Below, in pieces: positions 43,798 through 51,117 of a stretch of 64,000 nt of DNA (position 1 is its first letter; each line of letters starts with the position of its first letter). Below the pieces are notes generated by a model. It had not been told where the DNA came from, made no database searches, and saw only the letters and a list, made by a program, of their open reading frames with translations. Origin of the DNA: an uncultured Acidovorax sp. (GTDB lineage Bacteria; Pseudomonadota; Gammaproteobacteria; Burkholderiales; Burkholderiaceae_C); the NCBI GenBank assembly GCA_913774955.1, contig CAJYKV010000024.1, positions 248,001 through 312,000 on the forward strand. The letters run 5' to 3'. Both the position numbers and the translations under genes were made by a program.

Positions 43798-44762
43798 TGC
43801 AGGCTCGCGCCGGAGCGCTCCGTGAGGGCCTTCGATTCCGCGCCTTCGCGCAGGATCCAGCGGCGGTATTCCTCGGGGGATTCCGAGGGCGCGGCGATGT
43901 TGCCCTGCTTCTCCAGCTGCGCCTTCACATCCGGATCGCCTAGCACCTGCACGCTCGCGTCGAACAGCTTCTTCACCACCTCGGGCGGCAGGCCCGCCGG
44001 GCCGAACAGGCCGAAAGAGAACGTGAAATCCATGCCCTGCACGCCCGACTCCTCCAGGCCCGGCACCTGGGGAAAGAGCGGCGACCGCTTCTGCGTGGTC
44101 ACGGCCAGCAGCCGCATCTTGCCCGCCTGCACCATGGGCAGCACCGAGGGCGGCGTGGCGAAGGTCAGGTCCACGTCGCCCGCGGCCACGGCCTGCACCG
44201 ACGGCGCGCCACCCTTGAACGGCACGTGCAGCATCCGGACGCCCGCCGCCTGCGAGAACGACAGCGCCGCCAGGTGCGTGATCACGCCCGCACCGGAGGA
44301 GGAATAGGTGAGCTTGTCCGGCGCGCTGCGCGCCAGCGCCACGAGGTCCTTCACGCTCTGCACGGGCAGATCCTTGCGCACCGCCAGCAGCAGGGGCGCG
44401 GACGACCAGCGCGAGATCGGCGTGAAGTTCTTCGCGCCGTCGTACTTGGCGCTCTTATAGAGGATCTGGTCGGAGCCGTACAGGTTGGCCGCGCCCAGCA
44501 GGAGCGTGTAGCCGTCGGCCGGCGCCCGCGCCACGAACTCCGACGCCAGCGTGGTGCCGGCGCCGGGCCGGTTGTCCACCACCACCGTCTGGTTCAGCAC
44601 CCGGCCCAGCTTCTCGGACACGATGCGCGCCACCGCATCGGCGCCGCCGCCCGGCGGAAACCCCACCGCCAGCGTGACCGGCCGCGCGGGATAGGCCTGC
44701 GCCCAGGCGGCCGTGCCCGCGGTCGCGAGCAGCAGGGTGAGAACGGTTCGTCTCGGCATCAT
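43794..44762 (-). CDS. Bug/TctC-family periplasmic substrate-binding protein
   Basis: A 322-residue exported protein: MMPRRTVLTLLLATAGTAAW signal, then YPARPVTLAVGFPPGGGADA, the start of the Bug fold, and VVVDNRPGAGTTLASEFVAR. Bug proteins bind small carboxylates for tripartite tricarboxylate transporters, but no tctA or tctB gene is in the window, so it acts with a remote transporter or as a sensor. It lies between the enoyl-CoA-hydratase-fold gene (50 bases upstream) and the CoA-transferase. Confidence 0.9.
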   Translation of the reverse strand: MMPRRTVLTLLLATAGTAAWAQAYPARPVTLAVGFPPGGGADAVARIVSEKLGRVLNQTVVVDNRPGAGTTLASEFVARAPADGYTLLLGAANLYGSDQILYKSAKYDGAKNFTPISRWSSAPLLLAVRKDLPVQSVKDLVALARSAPDKLTYSSSGAGVITHLAALSFSQAAGVRMLHVPFKGGAPSVQAVAAGDVDLTFATPPSVLPMVQAGKMRLLAVTTQKRSPLFPQVPGLEESGVQGMDFTFSFGLFGPAGLPPEVVKKLFDASVQVLGDPDVKAQLEKQGNIAAPSESPEEYRRWILREGAESKALTERSGASLQ

Positions 44763-44812
44763 GGTGGGTGTCTCCTGGAGTGCATGGGTGCGCGGGATGC
44801 GCGGGCGGGGGC

Positions 44813-45562
44813 TCAGCGGCCCGTGAATCGCGGCGCGCGCTTCTCGCGCCACGCAGCGCCGCCTTCGCGCAGGTCGTCGGAGCGGATCGTGCGCTGCACG
44901 TCGGCGTCGATCTCGGCGCCGTCGTGCTGCTGGCGGGCGATGCGGTTCAGGTGCTTTTTCATGCCGAAGAGCGGCAGCGGGGCCATCGAGGCCAGCGTGC
45001 CGGCCAGGCCCTGCACGGCCGCCTCCAGGCCGCCCTCGGGCACCAGATGGGTGAGGAAGCCGCAGGCCTTCATCTCGGCGCTGTCCAGCTTCTCGCAGGT
45101 CAGGAACAGCCGCTTGGCCGTGTCCAGCCCCAGCCGGCTCACATAGCGCTCCAGCCCGCCGCGGTAGAAGTGCAGGCCGAGCCGCGCGGCAGGCATGAAC
45201 ATCTCCGCCGCCGGGCCGCCGATGCGGAAATCGCAGGCCAGCGCCATGTCGGTCGCGCCGCCGTACACGCCGCCATGCACCACGGCCAGCGTCACTGCGC
45301 GGCACTGCTCGACCACGTCCACCATCTCGCCGAAGCTGCTGCCCTGGTTCTGGCTGTTGCCCACCTCTGATATATCAAAACCGCTGCAGAAGTGCTTTCC
45401 CTGCGCGCGCAGCACCAGCACGCGGATATCATCCCGGGCATCCACTGCCCGCACATGCGCCATGAGGGCCGGCAAGTCTTCCGGCGCGAGGCGGTTCGCC
45501 ACCTCGGGACGGCACAGGGTGATCGTGGCGACGTGGTCTTGAAAGCTCAGCTCGGGCAACAT
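44813..45562 (-). CDS. Enoyl-CoA hydratase/isomerase-fold protein with altered catalytic residues
   Basis: A 249-residue crotonase-fold protein. KHFCSGFDISEV carries an oxyanion-hole position and AVVHGGVYGGATDMALACDF the second. In the standard hydratase the two catalytic glutamates sit where this protein has Asp (GGATDMALACD) and Ala (EMFMPAARLGLHF), so ordinary water addition is unlikely and another crotonase reaction (isomerase, hydrolase, decarboxylase) or a binding role should be considered. The ATG at 45562 is preferred over an in-frame TTG at 45571. It is divergent from a GntR gene with 36 bases between, heads the CoA-transferase/matB unit, and contains a palindrome in its own coding region. 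Confidence 0.85.
   Translation of the reverse strand: MLPELSFQDHVATITLCRPEVANRLAPEDLPALMAHVRAVDARDDIRVLVLRAQGKHFCSGFDISEVGNSQNQGSSFGEMVDVVEQCRAVTLAVVHGGVYGGATDMALACDFRIGGPAAEMFMPAARLGLHFYRGGLERYVSRLGLDTAKRLFLTCEKLDSAEMKACGFLTHLVPEGGLEAAVQGLAGTLASMAPLPLFGMKKHLNRIARQQHDGAEIDADVQRTIRSDDLREGGAAWREKRAPRFTGR
45369..45376. promoter_or_regulatory. GATATATC palindrome inside the enoyl-CoA-hydratase-fold gene
   Basis: TGATATATCA (45368-45377) is a perfect palindrome whose GATATATC core also occurs in the adjacent divergent promoter. It forces the rare codons ATA and TCA in a GC-rich gene. Candidate second operator for the divergent GntR regulator; unproven. Confidence 0.4.
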
Positions 45563-45580
45563 ATGTATCAACCAATTTTC

Positions 45581-45592
45581 TAGATATATCTA
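45581..45592. promoter_or_regulatory. TAGATATATCTA palindrome in divergent promoter, candidate GntR operator
   Basis: A perfect 12-base AT palindrome in the 36-base gap between the divergent enoyl-CoA-hydratase-fold and GntR genes. It lies 7 bases before the GntR start and 19 before the other, so bound protein would block both starts. Confidence 0.6.
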
Positions 45593-45598
45593 TTAAGA

Positions 45599-46291
45599 AT
45601 GAGCCGGAACCCCGAGTCATCCGAAAAAACCCCTAGGGCGGCGGCCGCCAGTCTCACCGACCGGGTGCGGGCCGCGCTGGAGGAAGACATGCGCGCGGGC
45701 CGGCTCACGCCCGGGATGGCGATCGACGAGCGCGCGCTGGCCGGGCGCTTCGGGGCCTCCCGCACGCCGGTGCGCGAGGCGCTGCTGGTGCTGGTGGCCA
45801 AGGGGCTGGTGGAGATCCGCCCGCGCGCGGGCATCTACGTGCGCCAGCTGGGCACGCGCGAGATCGTGGCGATGATGGAAGGGCTGGCCGAGCTGGAGGG
45901 CGTGCTCGCGCGGCTGGCCGCCGGCCGCATCAACGCGGCCCTGCAGACCGCGCTGCAGCAGGCGCTGGCCACCACCGAGGCCTGCGCCGCGCAGAACGAC
46001 ACCGCGGGCTACATGGCGGCCAACACGCGGCTGCACGAGCTGATCTACGAAGCCAGCGGCAATGCCTTCATCGTCGAGCAGACGCGCTGGGTGCGCCAGC
46101 GCATCGCGCCCTACCGCGGCCCGATGTTCGAGAAACCCGGCCGGCTCGTGCGATCGCAGGCCGAGCATGCGGCGGTGGTGCGCGCCATCTGCGCCGGCGA
46201 GGGCGAAGCCGCGGCCGAGGCCATGCGCGACCACATCACCGCCGGCGGGCGGGCGCTGGCGGACATCGTGCTGGCGCTGCCCGCCGCCTGA
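45599..46291 (+). CDS. GntR/FCD-family transcription regulator
   Basis: A 230-residue regulator of the FadR/FCD class. The N-terminal winged helix shows IDERALAGRFGASRTPVREALLVL (about 42-66), followed by GIYVRQL, and an all-helical FCD effector domain with metal-type residues in NTRLHELIYEASGN and RSQAEHAAVVRAI. It is divergent from the enoyl-CoA-hydratase-fold operon across a very short gap containing a palindrome, so autoregulation plus repression of that operon is likely. The effector may be a dicarboxylate or acyl-CoA. Confidence 0.92.
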   Translation: MSRNPESSEKTPRAAAASLTDRVRAALEEDMRAGRLTPGMAIDERALAGRFGASRTPVREALLVLVAKGLVEIRPRAGIYVRQLGTREIVAMMEGLAELEGVLARLAAGRINAALQTALQQALATTEACAAQNDTAGYMAANTRLHELIYEASGNAFIVEQTRWVRQRIAPYRGPMFEKPGRLVRSQAEHAAVVRAICAGEGEAAAEAMRDHITAGGRALADIVLALPAA

Positions 46292-46299
46292 ACGCAGTC

Positions 46300-46323
46300 A
46301 GAGCGGGCCACGTGGCCCGCTCT
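46300..46323. terminator. Perfect 24-base palindrome between convergent genes
   Basis: AGAGCGGGCCAC is followed immediately by its reverse complement GTGGCCCGCTCT. The element lies between the converging GntR gene and a Bug gene, just after one stop and touching the other. It can form a tight hairpin on either strand but has no T-run, so it is a probable bidirectional stop of the factor-independent or Rho-assisted type. Confidence 0.55.
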
Positions 46324-47336
46324 CACTCCAGTTTCGCGCCCGAGGCCTTCACCACCTGGGCCCAGCGCTTCACCTCCGCGCTCACCATCGTGCCGAACTG
46401 TGCCTGCGTGAGGCCGCCGTAGTCGGCGCCGTTCTTCGCCCACACGGCCTTGATGTCGTCCGCCGCGCCGATGCGGCGCACCTCTTCCACGATGCGAGCC
46501 TGCAGGTCCGCCGGCGTGCCCTTGGGCGCCCAGAGCCCGTACCAGGTGGTGACCGTGTAGTCGGGCAGGCCCACCTCGGCCGCGCACGGCACATCCGGGA
46601 ACGCCGGGTTGCGTTTCGTGCCCGACACCATCAGTGCGCGGATGCGCCCGCCCTTGATGTGCGCGGCGGACGACCCCAGGCCGTCGAACATCATGTCCAC
46701 ATTGCCGCCGATCAGATCCTGCAGCGCGGGCCCCGCGCCCCGGTACGGGATGTGCGTGATGAAGGTGTTGGACTGCAGCTTGAAGAGCTCGCCGGCCAGG
46801 TGGTGGGAGGTGCCCGAACCCGCCGAGGCGTAGTTGAGCTTGGCCGGATTGCGCCGCACGTGGTCGAGGAACGCCGGGAACGCGGTGAACGGCACGTTGC
46901 GCGGGTTCACCACCAGCACCTGCGGCACGTTGGCGAGCAGCGCGAGCGGGATGAAGTCCTTCTCGATGTCGTAGTCGAGGCGCGGGTACATCGAGGGCGC
47001 GATCACGTGGTGGGTGCCGCCCATGAACAGCGTGTAGCCGTCGGGCACGGCCTTGGCCGCGAAGCTCGCGCCGACGGTGCCGCCCGCGCCGCCGCGGTTG
47101 TCGATGACCAGCGTCTTGCCGGTGGATTTGGAGAACTGCGCGGCCAGCGGCCGGGCGAAGGCATCGGTACCCCCGCCGGCCGGGAACGGCACCACCAGCG
47201 TGACCGGCTTGGCGGGCCACGGGTCGTTCGCGAAGGCGCGTCCCGCCGCGAGCGCGAGGCCCGTGGCGGCGGCACCGCGCAATACGGCACGGCGGTGCAG
47301 CGCCGCATCGGGCGCCTGGGAAGGAATCACTGGCAT
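46323..47336 (-). CDS. Bug/TctC-family periplasmic substrate-binding protein (Tat-type signal)
   Basis: A 337-residue exported binding protein. The N-terminus ALHRRAVLRGAAATGLALAA has a twin-arginine-like RRAVLRG motif. KPVTLVVPFPAGGGTDAFA, LVIDNRGGAGGTVGASF and YDIEKDFIPLALLANVP are the Bug pattern. It shares the malonate neighbourhood with malonyl-CoA decarboxylase, which lies 197 bases upstream on the same strand. No cognate tripartite transporter membrane genes are here, so the ligand (malonate is a guess) is unproven. Confidence 0.9.
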   Translation of the reverse strand: MPVIPSQAPDAALHRRAVLRGAAATGLALAAGRAFANDPWPAKPVTLVVPFPAGGGTDAFARPLAAQFSKSTGKTLVIDNRGGAGGTVGASFAAKAVPDGYTLFMGGTHHVIAPSMYPRLDYDIEKDFIPLALLANVPQVLVVNPRNVPFTAFPAFLDHVRRNPAKLNYASAGSGTSHHLAGELFKLQSNTFITHIPYRGAGPALQDLIGGNVDMMFDGLGSSAAHIKGGRIRALMVSGTKRNPAFPDVPCAAEVGLPDYTVTTWYGLWAPKGTPADLQARIVEEVRRIGAADDIKAVWAKNGADYGGLTQAQFGTMVSAEVKRWAQVVKASGAKLE

Positions 47337-47533
47337 CGGTCTTGTCTCCTGTCGTCGTTGTAGAGGTCGGGCGCGCCGCCGAAGCGCCGCGCCCGCCCGG
47401 GGGCACTCGTTGTTTCTTCTTCCGATCCGATACGTCGGGGGCGGCACCGCCCCTGCCGCCTTTCAAAAGCCGTGGACCACCCACGACGACCGCGCCTCAG
47501 CTCAACCGGCGGGGCGGCGCGAAGCGCGGCGCC

Positions 47534-49027
47534 TCAGTCGCGGCACAGGCTCTCGATGTCGCCCGACACCGGCACGCGGCCCTGGGCGAGCAGGCTGCGG
47601 TGCTTGTCGATGCGTTTCAGGTCGTAGAGGTAGTTCACCATGAGGCCGAACGATTGCTTCTGCCCCTTGGCGGAAGGGTCTCCCGCCCAGTTGAGCCGCT
47701 CCACGCGCGCGCCGTTGCCGAGGTGGAAGCGCGCCACCGCATCCACCGGGCGGCCGTCCTGCAGTTCGCGCCCCAGATAACGCGCCGCGCAGTGCAGCAC
47801 CCACTGCCGCAGCGGCGACTTCACGGGCAGCTCCAGGGCCTTCTCGGCCGCGGCGATCACCTGCGCGGCCTGCGGGGCCTCCGCGCCGATGGCACGGCCC
47901 AGTTCGGCACGGCGCTTGTCGTCCATGGCTTCGAGCATGCCCGCGCAGTGCTTGCCGAACCATGCGCGGAAACCCGGAATCGGCGAGAGCGTGGCGAACG
48001 TGCGCAGCCGCGGGAACTCGGCCGACAGCGTCTCCACCACGTTCTTGATGAGCGAGTCGCCGAAGCTCACGCCGCGCAGGCCCGTCTGCGTGTTGCTGAT
48101 CGAATAGAAGATCGCCGTGTTGGCGCGCGCGATGTCCACGGCCGCGCCGTCCTCGTCGAGCAGCGGCGTGATGCTGTCCGAGATCTCGTTGACCAGCGCC
48201 ACCTCCACGAAGATGAGCGGCTCGTTCGGCAGGCGCGGATGGAAGAAGCCGTAGCAGCGCCGGTCGCTGCCCACCCGGTTCTTCAGGTCCGCCCAGCTGC
48301 GGATGTCGTGCACCGCCTCGTACTTGATGAGCTTTTCCAGCAGCGACGCGGGCGAATCCCACGACAGCCGCTGCAGCTGCAGGAACGCCACGTCGAACCA
48401 GGTCGAGAAGAGCTGCTCCAGCTCCGCATCCAGCGGCAGCAGCCGCTTGTCGCCCTTGAGCTGGGGCAGCAGCTCGGCACGCAGATCGACGAGGAAGCGC
48501 ATGCCCTGCGGAAACACCGCGAAGCGCTGCAGCAGCCGCGTGCGCGGCGACACCAGCGCGCGGCGCAGATGCACTTCCGCATGGGCTTCGTCCTCGGTGC
48601 CGGCGGCGGCTTCGTAGCGCTTCTGCGCCGTCCGGAAGCGCGTGGCGTCGGGTGCGAACTGCTCGCACATCAGCAGCCACATGTCGCGGCGCTCTTCCGG
48701 CTTGGCCTCCGCGTACCAGGCGGCCACGGCCTCGGCCTGCCGGCCGCCTTCCACCTCGCTGGCCTGCGGCGCCGCGACCGCCTGCAGGTCGGCCAGCAGC
48801 CGGCGCAGCGCGCGTGGAGACAGTGCCTCGTTCGCACGCCGCAGCGTGGCGGCCATGCGCTCGGACGTGGAACGCGGCGGCGGCGCCTTGGCCGGCGCAG
48901 GTGCCGGGGCGGCCTCCGCAACCGGACGGCCCCCGCCTGCCGCACCCGCGGCATCGAGGTCGGAGAGCGGGGCTTCGGTGCGCAGGCGGGCGACGCTGCG
49001 CGTGATCCATTCGGAGGCGGCATTCAT
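47534..49027 (-). CDS. matA: Malonyl-CoA decarboxylase
   Basis: A 497-residue enzyme converting malonyl-CoA to acetyl-CoA and CO2. The N-terminal 55 residues are Ala/Pro-rich and variable; the helical domain follows (ALSPRALRRLLADLQAV), then the GNAT-like catalytic half with CYGFFHPRLPNEPLIFVEVA, where the conserved catalytic serine/histidine region lies, and ISNTQTGLRGVSFGDSLIKN. Its ATG overlaps the stop of the upstream GntR gene. With MatB it forms the classical malonate to acetyl-CoA route. Confidence 0.94.
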   Translation of the reverse strand: MNAASEWITRSVARLRTEAPLSDLDAAGAAGGGRPVAEAAPAPAPAKAPPPRSTSERMAATLRRANEALSPRALRRLLADLQAVAAPQASEVEGGRQAEAVAAWYAEAKPEERRDMWLLMCEQFAPDATRFRTAQKRYEAAAGTEDEAHAEVHLRRALVSPRTRLLQRFAVFPQGMRFLVDLRAELLPQLKGDKRLLPLDAELEQLFSTWFDVAFLQLQRLSWDSPASLLEKLIKYEAVHDIRSWADLKNRVGSDRRCYGFFHPRLPNEPLIFVEVALVNEISDSITPLLDEDGAAVDIARANTAIFYSISNTQTGLRGVSFGDSLIKNVVETLSAEFPRLRTFATLSPIPGFRAWFGKHCAGMLEAMDDKRRAELGRAIGAEAPQAAQVIAAAEKALELPVKSPLRQWVLHCAARYLGRELQDGRPVDAVARFHLGNGARVERLNWAGDPSAKGQKQSFGLMVNYLYDLKRIDKHRSLLAQGRVPVSGDIESLCRD

Positions 49028-49692
49028 GGTGCGATCCTGGAGTGGTGGTGGCGGGCGATGTCGCGCAGCGCCACGCGCTGCGCGAGAAGATGGTCACGCA
49101 TGGCCTGCTCGGCGGCCTCGGCGTCGCCGCGGCGCAGCGCCGCGAACACGGCCAGGTGCTCGGCCAGGCTCTGCTGCAGCCGGCCGGGCGCATGCAGTTG
49201 CTGCAGCCGCGCGAGGCGCAGGATCTTGCGCAGGTCGCCGATCACCTGGGCCAGCCAGCGGTTGTCGGCGAGCACGATGATGGCTTCGTGGATGGCGTGG
49301 TTGGCGGCGTAGTACTCGGCGATGCGCCCGGCCGCCGCATGCGCCTGGAGACGTTCGTGCAGCACATCCAGCGCGGCCACGTCGGCCATGCCCGCGCGCA
49401 CCGTGGCCTCGTGCGCGGCACGGCCCTCCAGCAGCGCGATCACGGGAAAGATCTCGTCGAGGTCCCGCTCCGTCACCTCCGCCACGAAGCAGCCGCGGCG
49501 CGGCTCGTGGCGCAGCAGGCCTTCGGCCGTGAGCACCTTGAGCGCTTCGCGCAGCGGCGTGCGCGAGATGGCGAGCCGCTCGCACAGCGCCGTCTCGTCG
49601 AGGAAGGCACCGGGCGCGAACTCCCCCGCGAAGATCTGCTCGCGCAGGCGTTCCGCGACGTTGTCGTGCAGGGAGGCGGTCGGTATGCGCAT
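49024..49692 (-). CDS. GntR/FCD-family regulator adjacent to malonyl-CoA decarboxylase
   Basis: A 222-residue regulator with an N-terminal winged helix (LDETALCERLAISRTPLREAL, about 31-51) and a FCD domain with AANHAIHEAIIVLADN and QSLAEHLAVFAAL. It is the first gene of a unit in which its stop overlaps the malonyl-CoA decarboxylase start, the arrangement of matR-matA. By neighbourhood it is expected to respond to malonate or malonyl-CoA. A perfect palindrome lies about 80 bases upstream. Confidence 0.9.
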   Translation of the reverse strand: MRIPTASLHDNVAERLREQIFAGEFAPGAFLDETALCERLAISRTPLREALKVLTAEGLLRHEPRRGCFVAEVTERDLDEIFPVIALLEGRAAHEATVRAGMADVAALDVLHERLQAHAAAGRIAEYYAANHAIHEAIIVLADNRWLAQVIGDLRKILRLARLQQLHAPGRLQQSLAEHLAVFAALRRGDAEAAEQAMRDHLLAQRVALRDIARHHHSRIAP

Positions 49693-49772
49693 GGAATCGA
49701 GCCGAGCGGCCTTTCAATGAGCCAGACAGCAGCGAAGCACCCACGAAGCCATGGTGCGCCCGCCGTAATTTC

Positions 49773-49784
49773 TCATAATTATGA
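49773..49784. promoter_or_regulatory. TCATAATTATGA palindrome upstream of the mat GntR gene
   Basis: A perfect 12-base AT-only-core palindrome in an otherwise GC-rich gap, 81 bases before the start of the GntR gene. It is a candidate operator and may overlap a -10 element (TAATTT/TATGAT). The remainder of the 286-base gap to lgt shows no gene or other clear signal. Confidence 0.5.
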
Positions 49785-49978
49785 TTTGCCGCGATGGACC
49801 CGGACGTAGGACTTCCCCCCGGGTGCGGTCCGTGGCCTGCCCGCCACCGCCCTGCAGAGAGCGCGCCCCGCGGCGAAAGCCGCCACCGCAAGACCAGCGC
49901 ACCGGGCCGGTGTCCTTGCCACTGCGCCGTGCGGCAGCAGCCCTCCGTCCGTTCAGGCGGCAGGCCGCGCCGAAGCCC

Positions 49979-50806
49979 TCAGTGCGCTGGCGCCACGCGC
50001 GCGGGCTGCCGCCGCGCCCACATCCACAGCAGCACCCCCGCCACGATCATCGGCACGCAGAGCCACTGCCCCATGCTCATGCCGAGCGACAGGATGCCCA
50101 GGAATGCATCCGGCTCGCGGAAATACTCCGCGATGAAGCGGAAGGTTCCATAGCCCACGAGGAAGGCCGCCGCCACCTCGCCCTGGCGGCGCTCGCGCCG
50201 CGCATACAGCCACAGCAGCACGAAGAGCAGCAGTCCCTCCAGCAGGAACTGGTAGACCTGCGACGGATGGCGCGGCAGCATCGAGCCGCTCTGCGGGAAC
50301 ACCATGCCCCAGGGCAGCGATGGGTCGCAGAACCGGCCCCAGAGCTCGCCATTGATGAAGTTGCCCACGCGGCCGGCCGCGAGGCCCGTGGGCACGCAGG
50401 GCGCCACGAAATCCGCCACCTGCAGCCAGGGCCGGCGGCGTGAACGGGCGAACCACACCATCGACAGGATCACGCCCAGCAGCCCCCCATGGAAGCTCAT
50501 GCCGCCCTGCCAGATGTAGAGGATCTCCAGCGGATGGCCGAGGTAATAGCCCGGCTTGTAGAAGAGGCAGTAGCCCAGCCGGCCGCCCACCACCACGCCC
50601 AGCACGCCCAGGAAGAGGATGTCTTCCACGTCCTTGCGCGTCCAGGCCTGCGGGCCGGTCATCGACGCATAAGGCTCGTGCCGCAGCCGGCGCATGCCCA
50701 GGAACATGAAGAGGCCGAACGCGGCGAGGTAGGTGAGGCCGTACCAGTGGATGGCGAGCGGCCCTATCTGCAGGGCGATGGGATCGATGTGCGGGTACAT
50801 GAGCAT
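49979..50806 (-). CDS. lgt: Prolipoprotein diacylglyceryl transferase
   Basis: Lgt transfers diacylglycerol from phosphatidylglycerol to the lipobox cysteine of prolipoproteins in the inner membrane. The 275-residue protein has about seven helices, [19 protein letters not shown] near the start, the catalytic HGGL in [12 protein letters not shown], and the full family signature [14 protein letters not shown]. It is an essential housekeeping gene here standing alone; the ATG at 50806 or 50800 both give the normal length. Confidence 0.96.
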   Translation of the reverse strand: MLMYPHIDPIALQIGPLAIHWYGLTYLAAFGLFMFLGMRRLRHEPYASMTGPQAWTRKDVEDILFLGVLGVVVGGRLGYCLFYKPGYYLGHPLEILYIWQGGMSFHGGLLGVILSMVWFARSRRRPWLQVADFVAPCVPTGLAAGRVGNFINGELWGRFCDPSLPWGMVFPQSGSMLPRHPSQVYQFLLEGLLLFVLLWLYARRERRQGEVAAAFLVGYGTFRFIAEYFREPDAFLGILSLGMSMGQWLCVPMIVAGVLLWMWARRQPARVAPAH

Positions 50807-50941
50807 GGTGGCCGGTATTGTGCCCGCCGCGTCCTGGGGCGGCGGGCTCGGGTCCGAGGCAACCGGGCCCCGCGCATGGTCGAGCCGGAAATGGAATCCG
50901 GCGAAAGGATCGTCGAATCCACCCCTTCACCGGAAATAATT

Positions 50942-50960
50942 GATAACAATTCTCATTGCT
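50942..50960. promoter_or_regulatory. Fur-like box upstream of TonB receptor
   Basis: GATAACAATTCTCATTGCT matches the 19-base E. coli Fur consensus at about 12 positions and sits in an AT-rich patch (from AAATAATTGATAACAA) 158 bases upstream of the TonB siderophore receptor gene. Iron repression of the receptor is expected. Confidence 0.65.
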
Positions 50961-51117
50961 TTCCGCATTTGACGAATCAGGCCAGCTGGCGCCTCAGCGC
51001 GCCGGACGGGAATGCGCACGCCCCGGTGCCTCCGGCCCGGCGCACCCTCGATCGCCTGCGTCCCGGCCTCCTGGCTTCCCCGCTCTTCCCTGCTTTTTCT
51101 GCTTTCCTGCCCGCACC

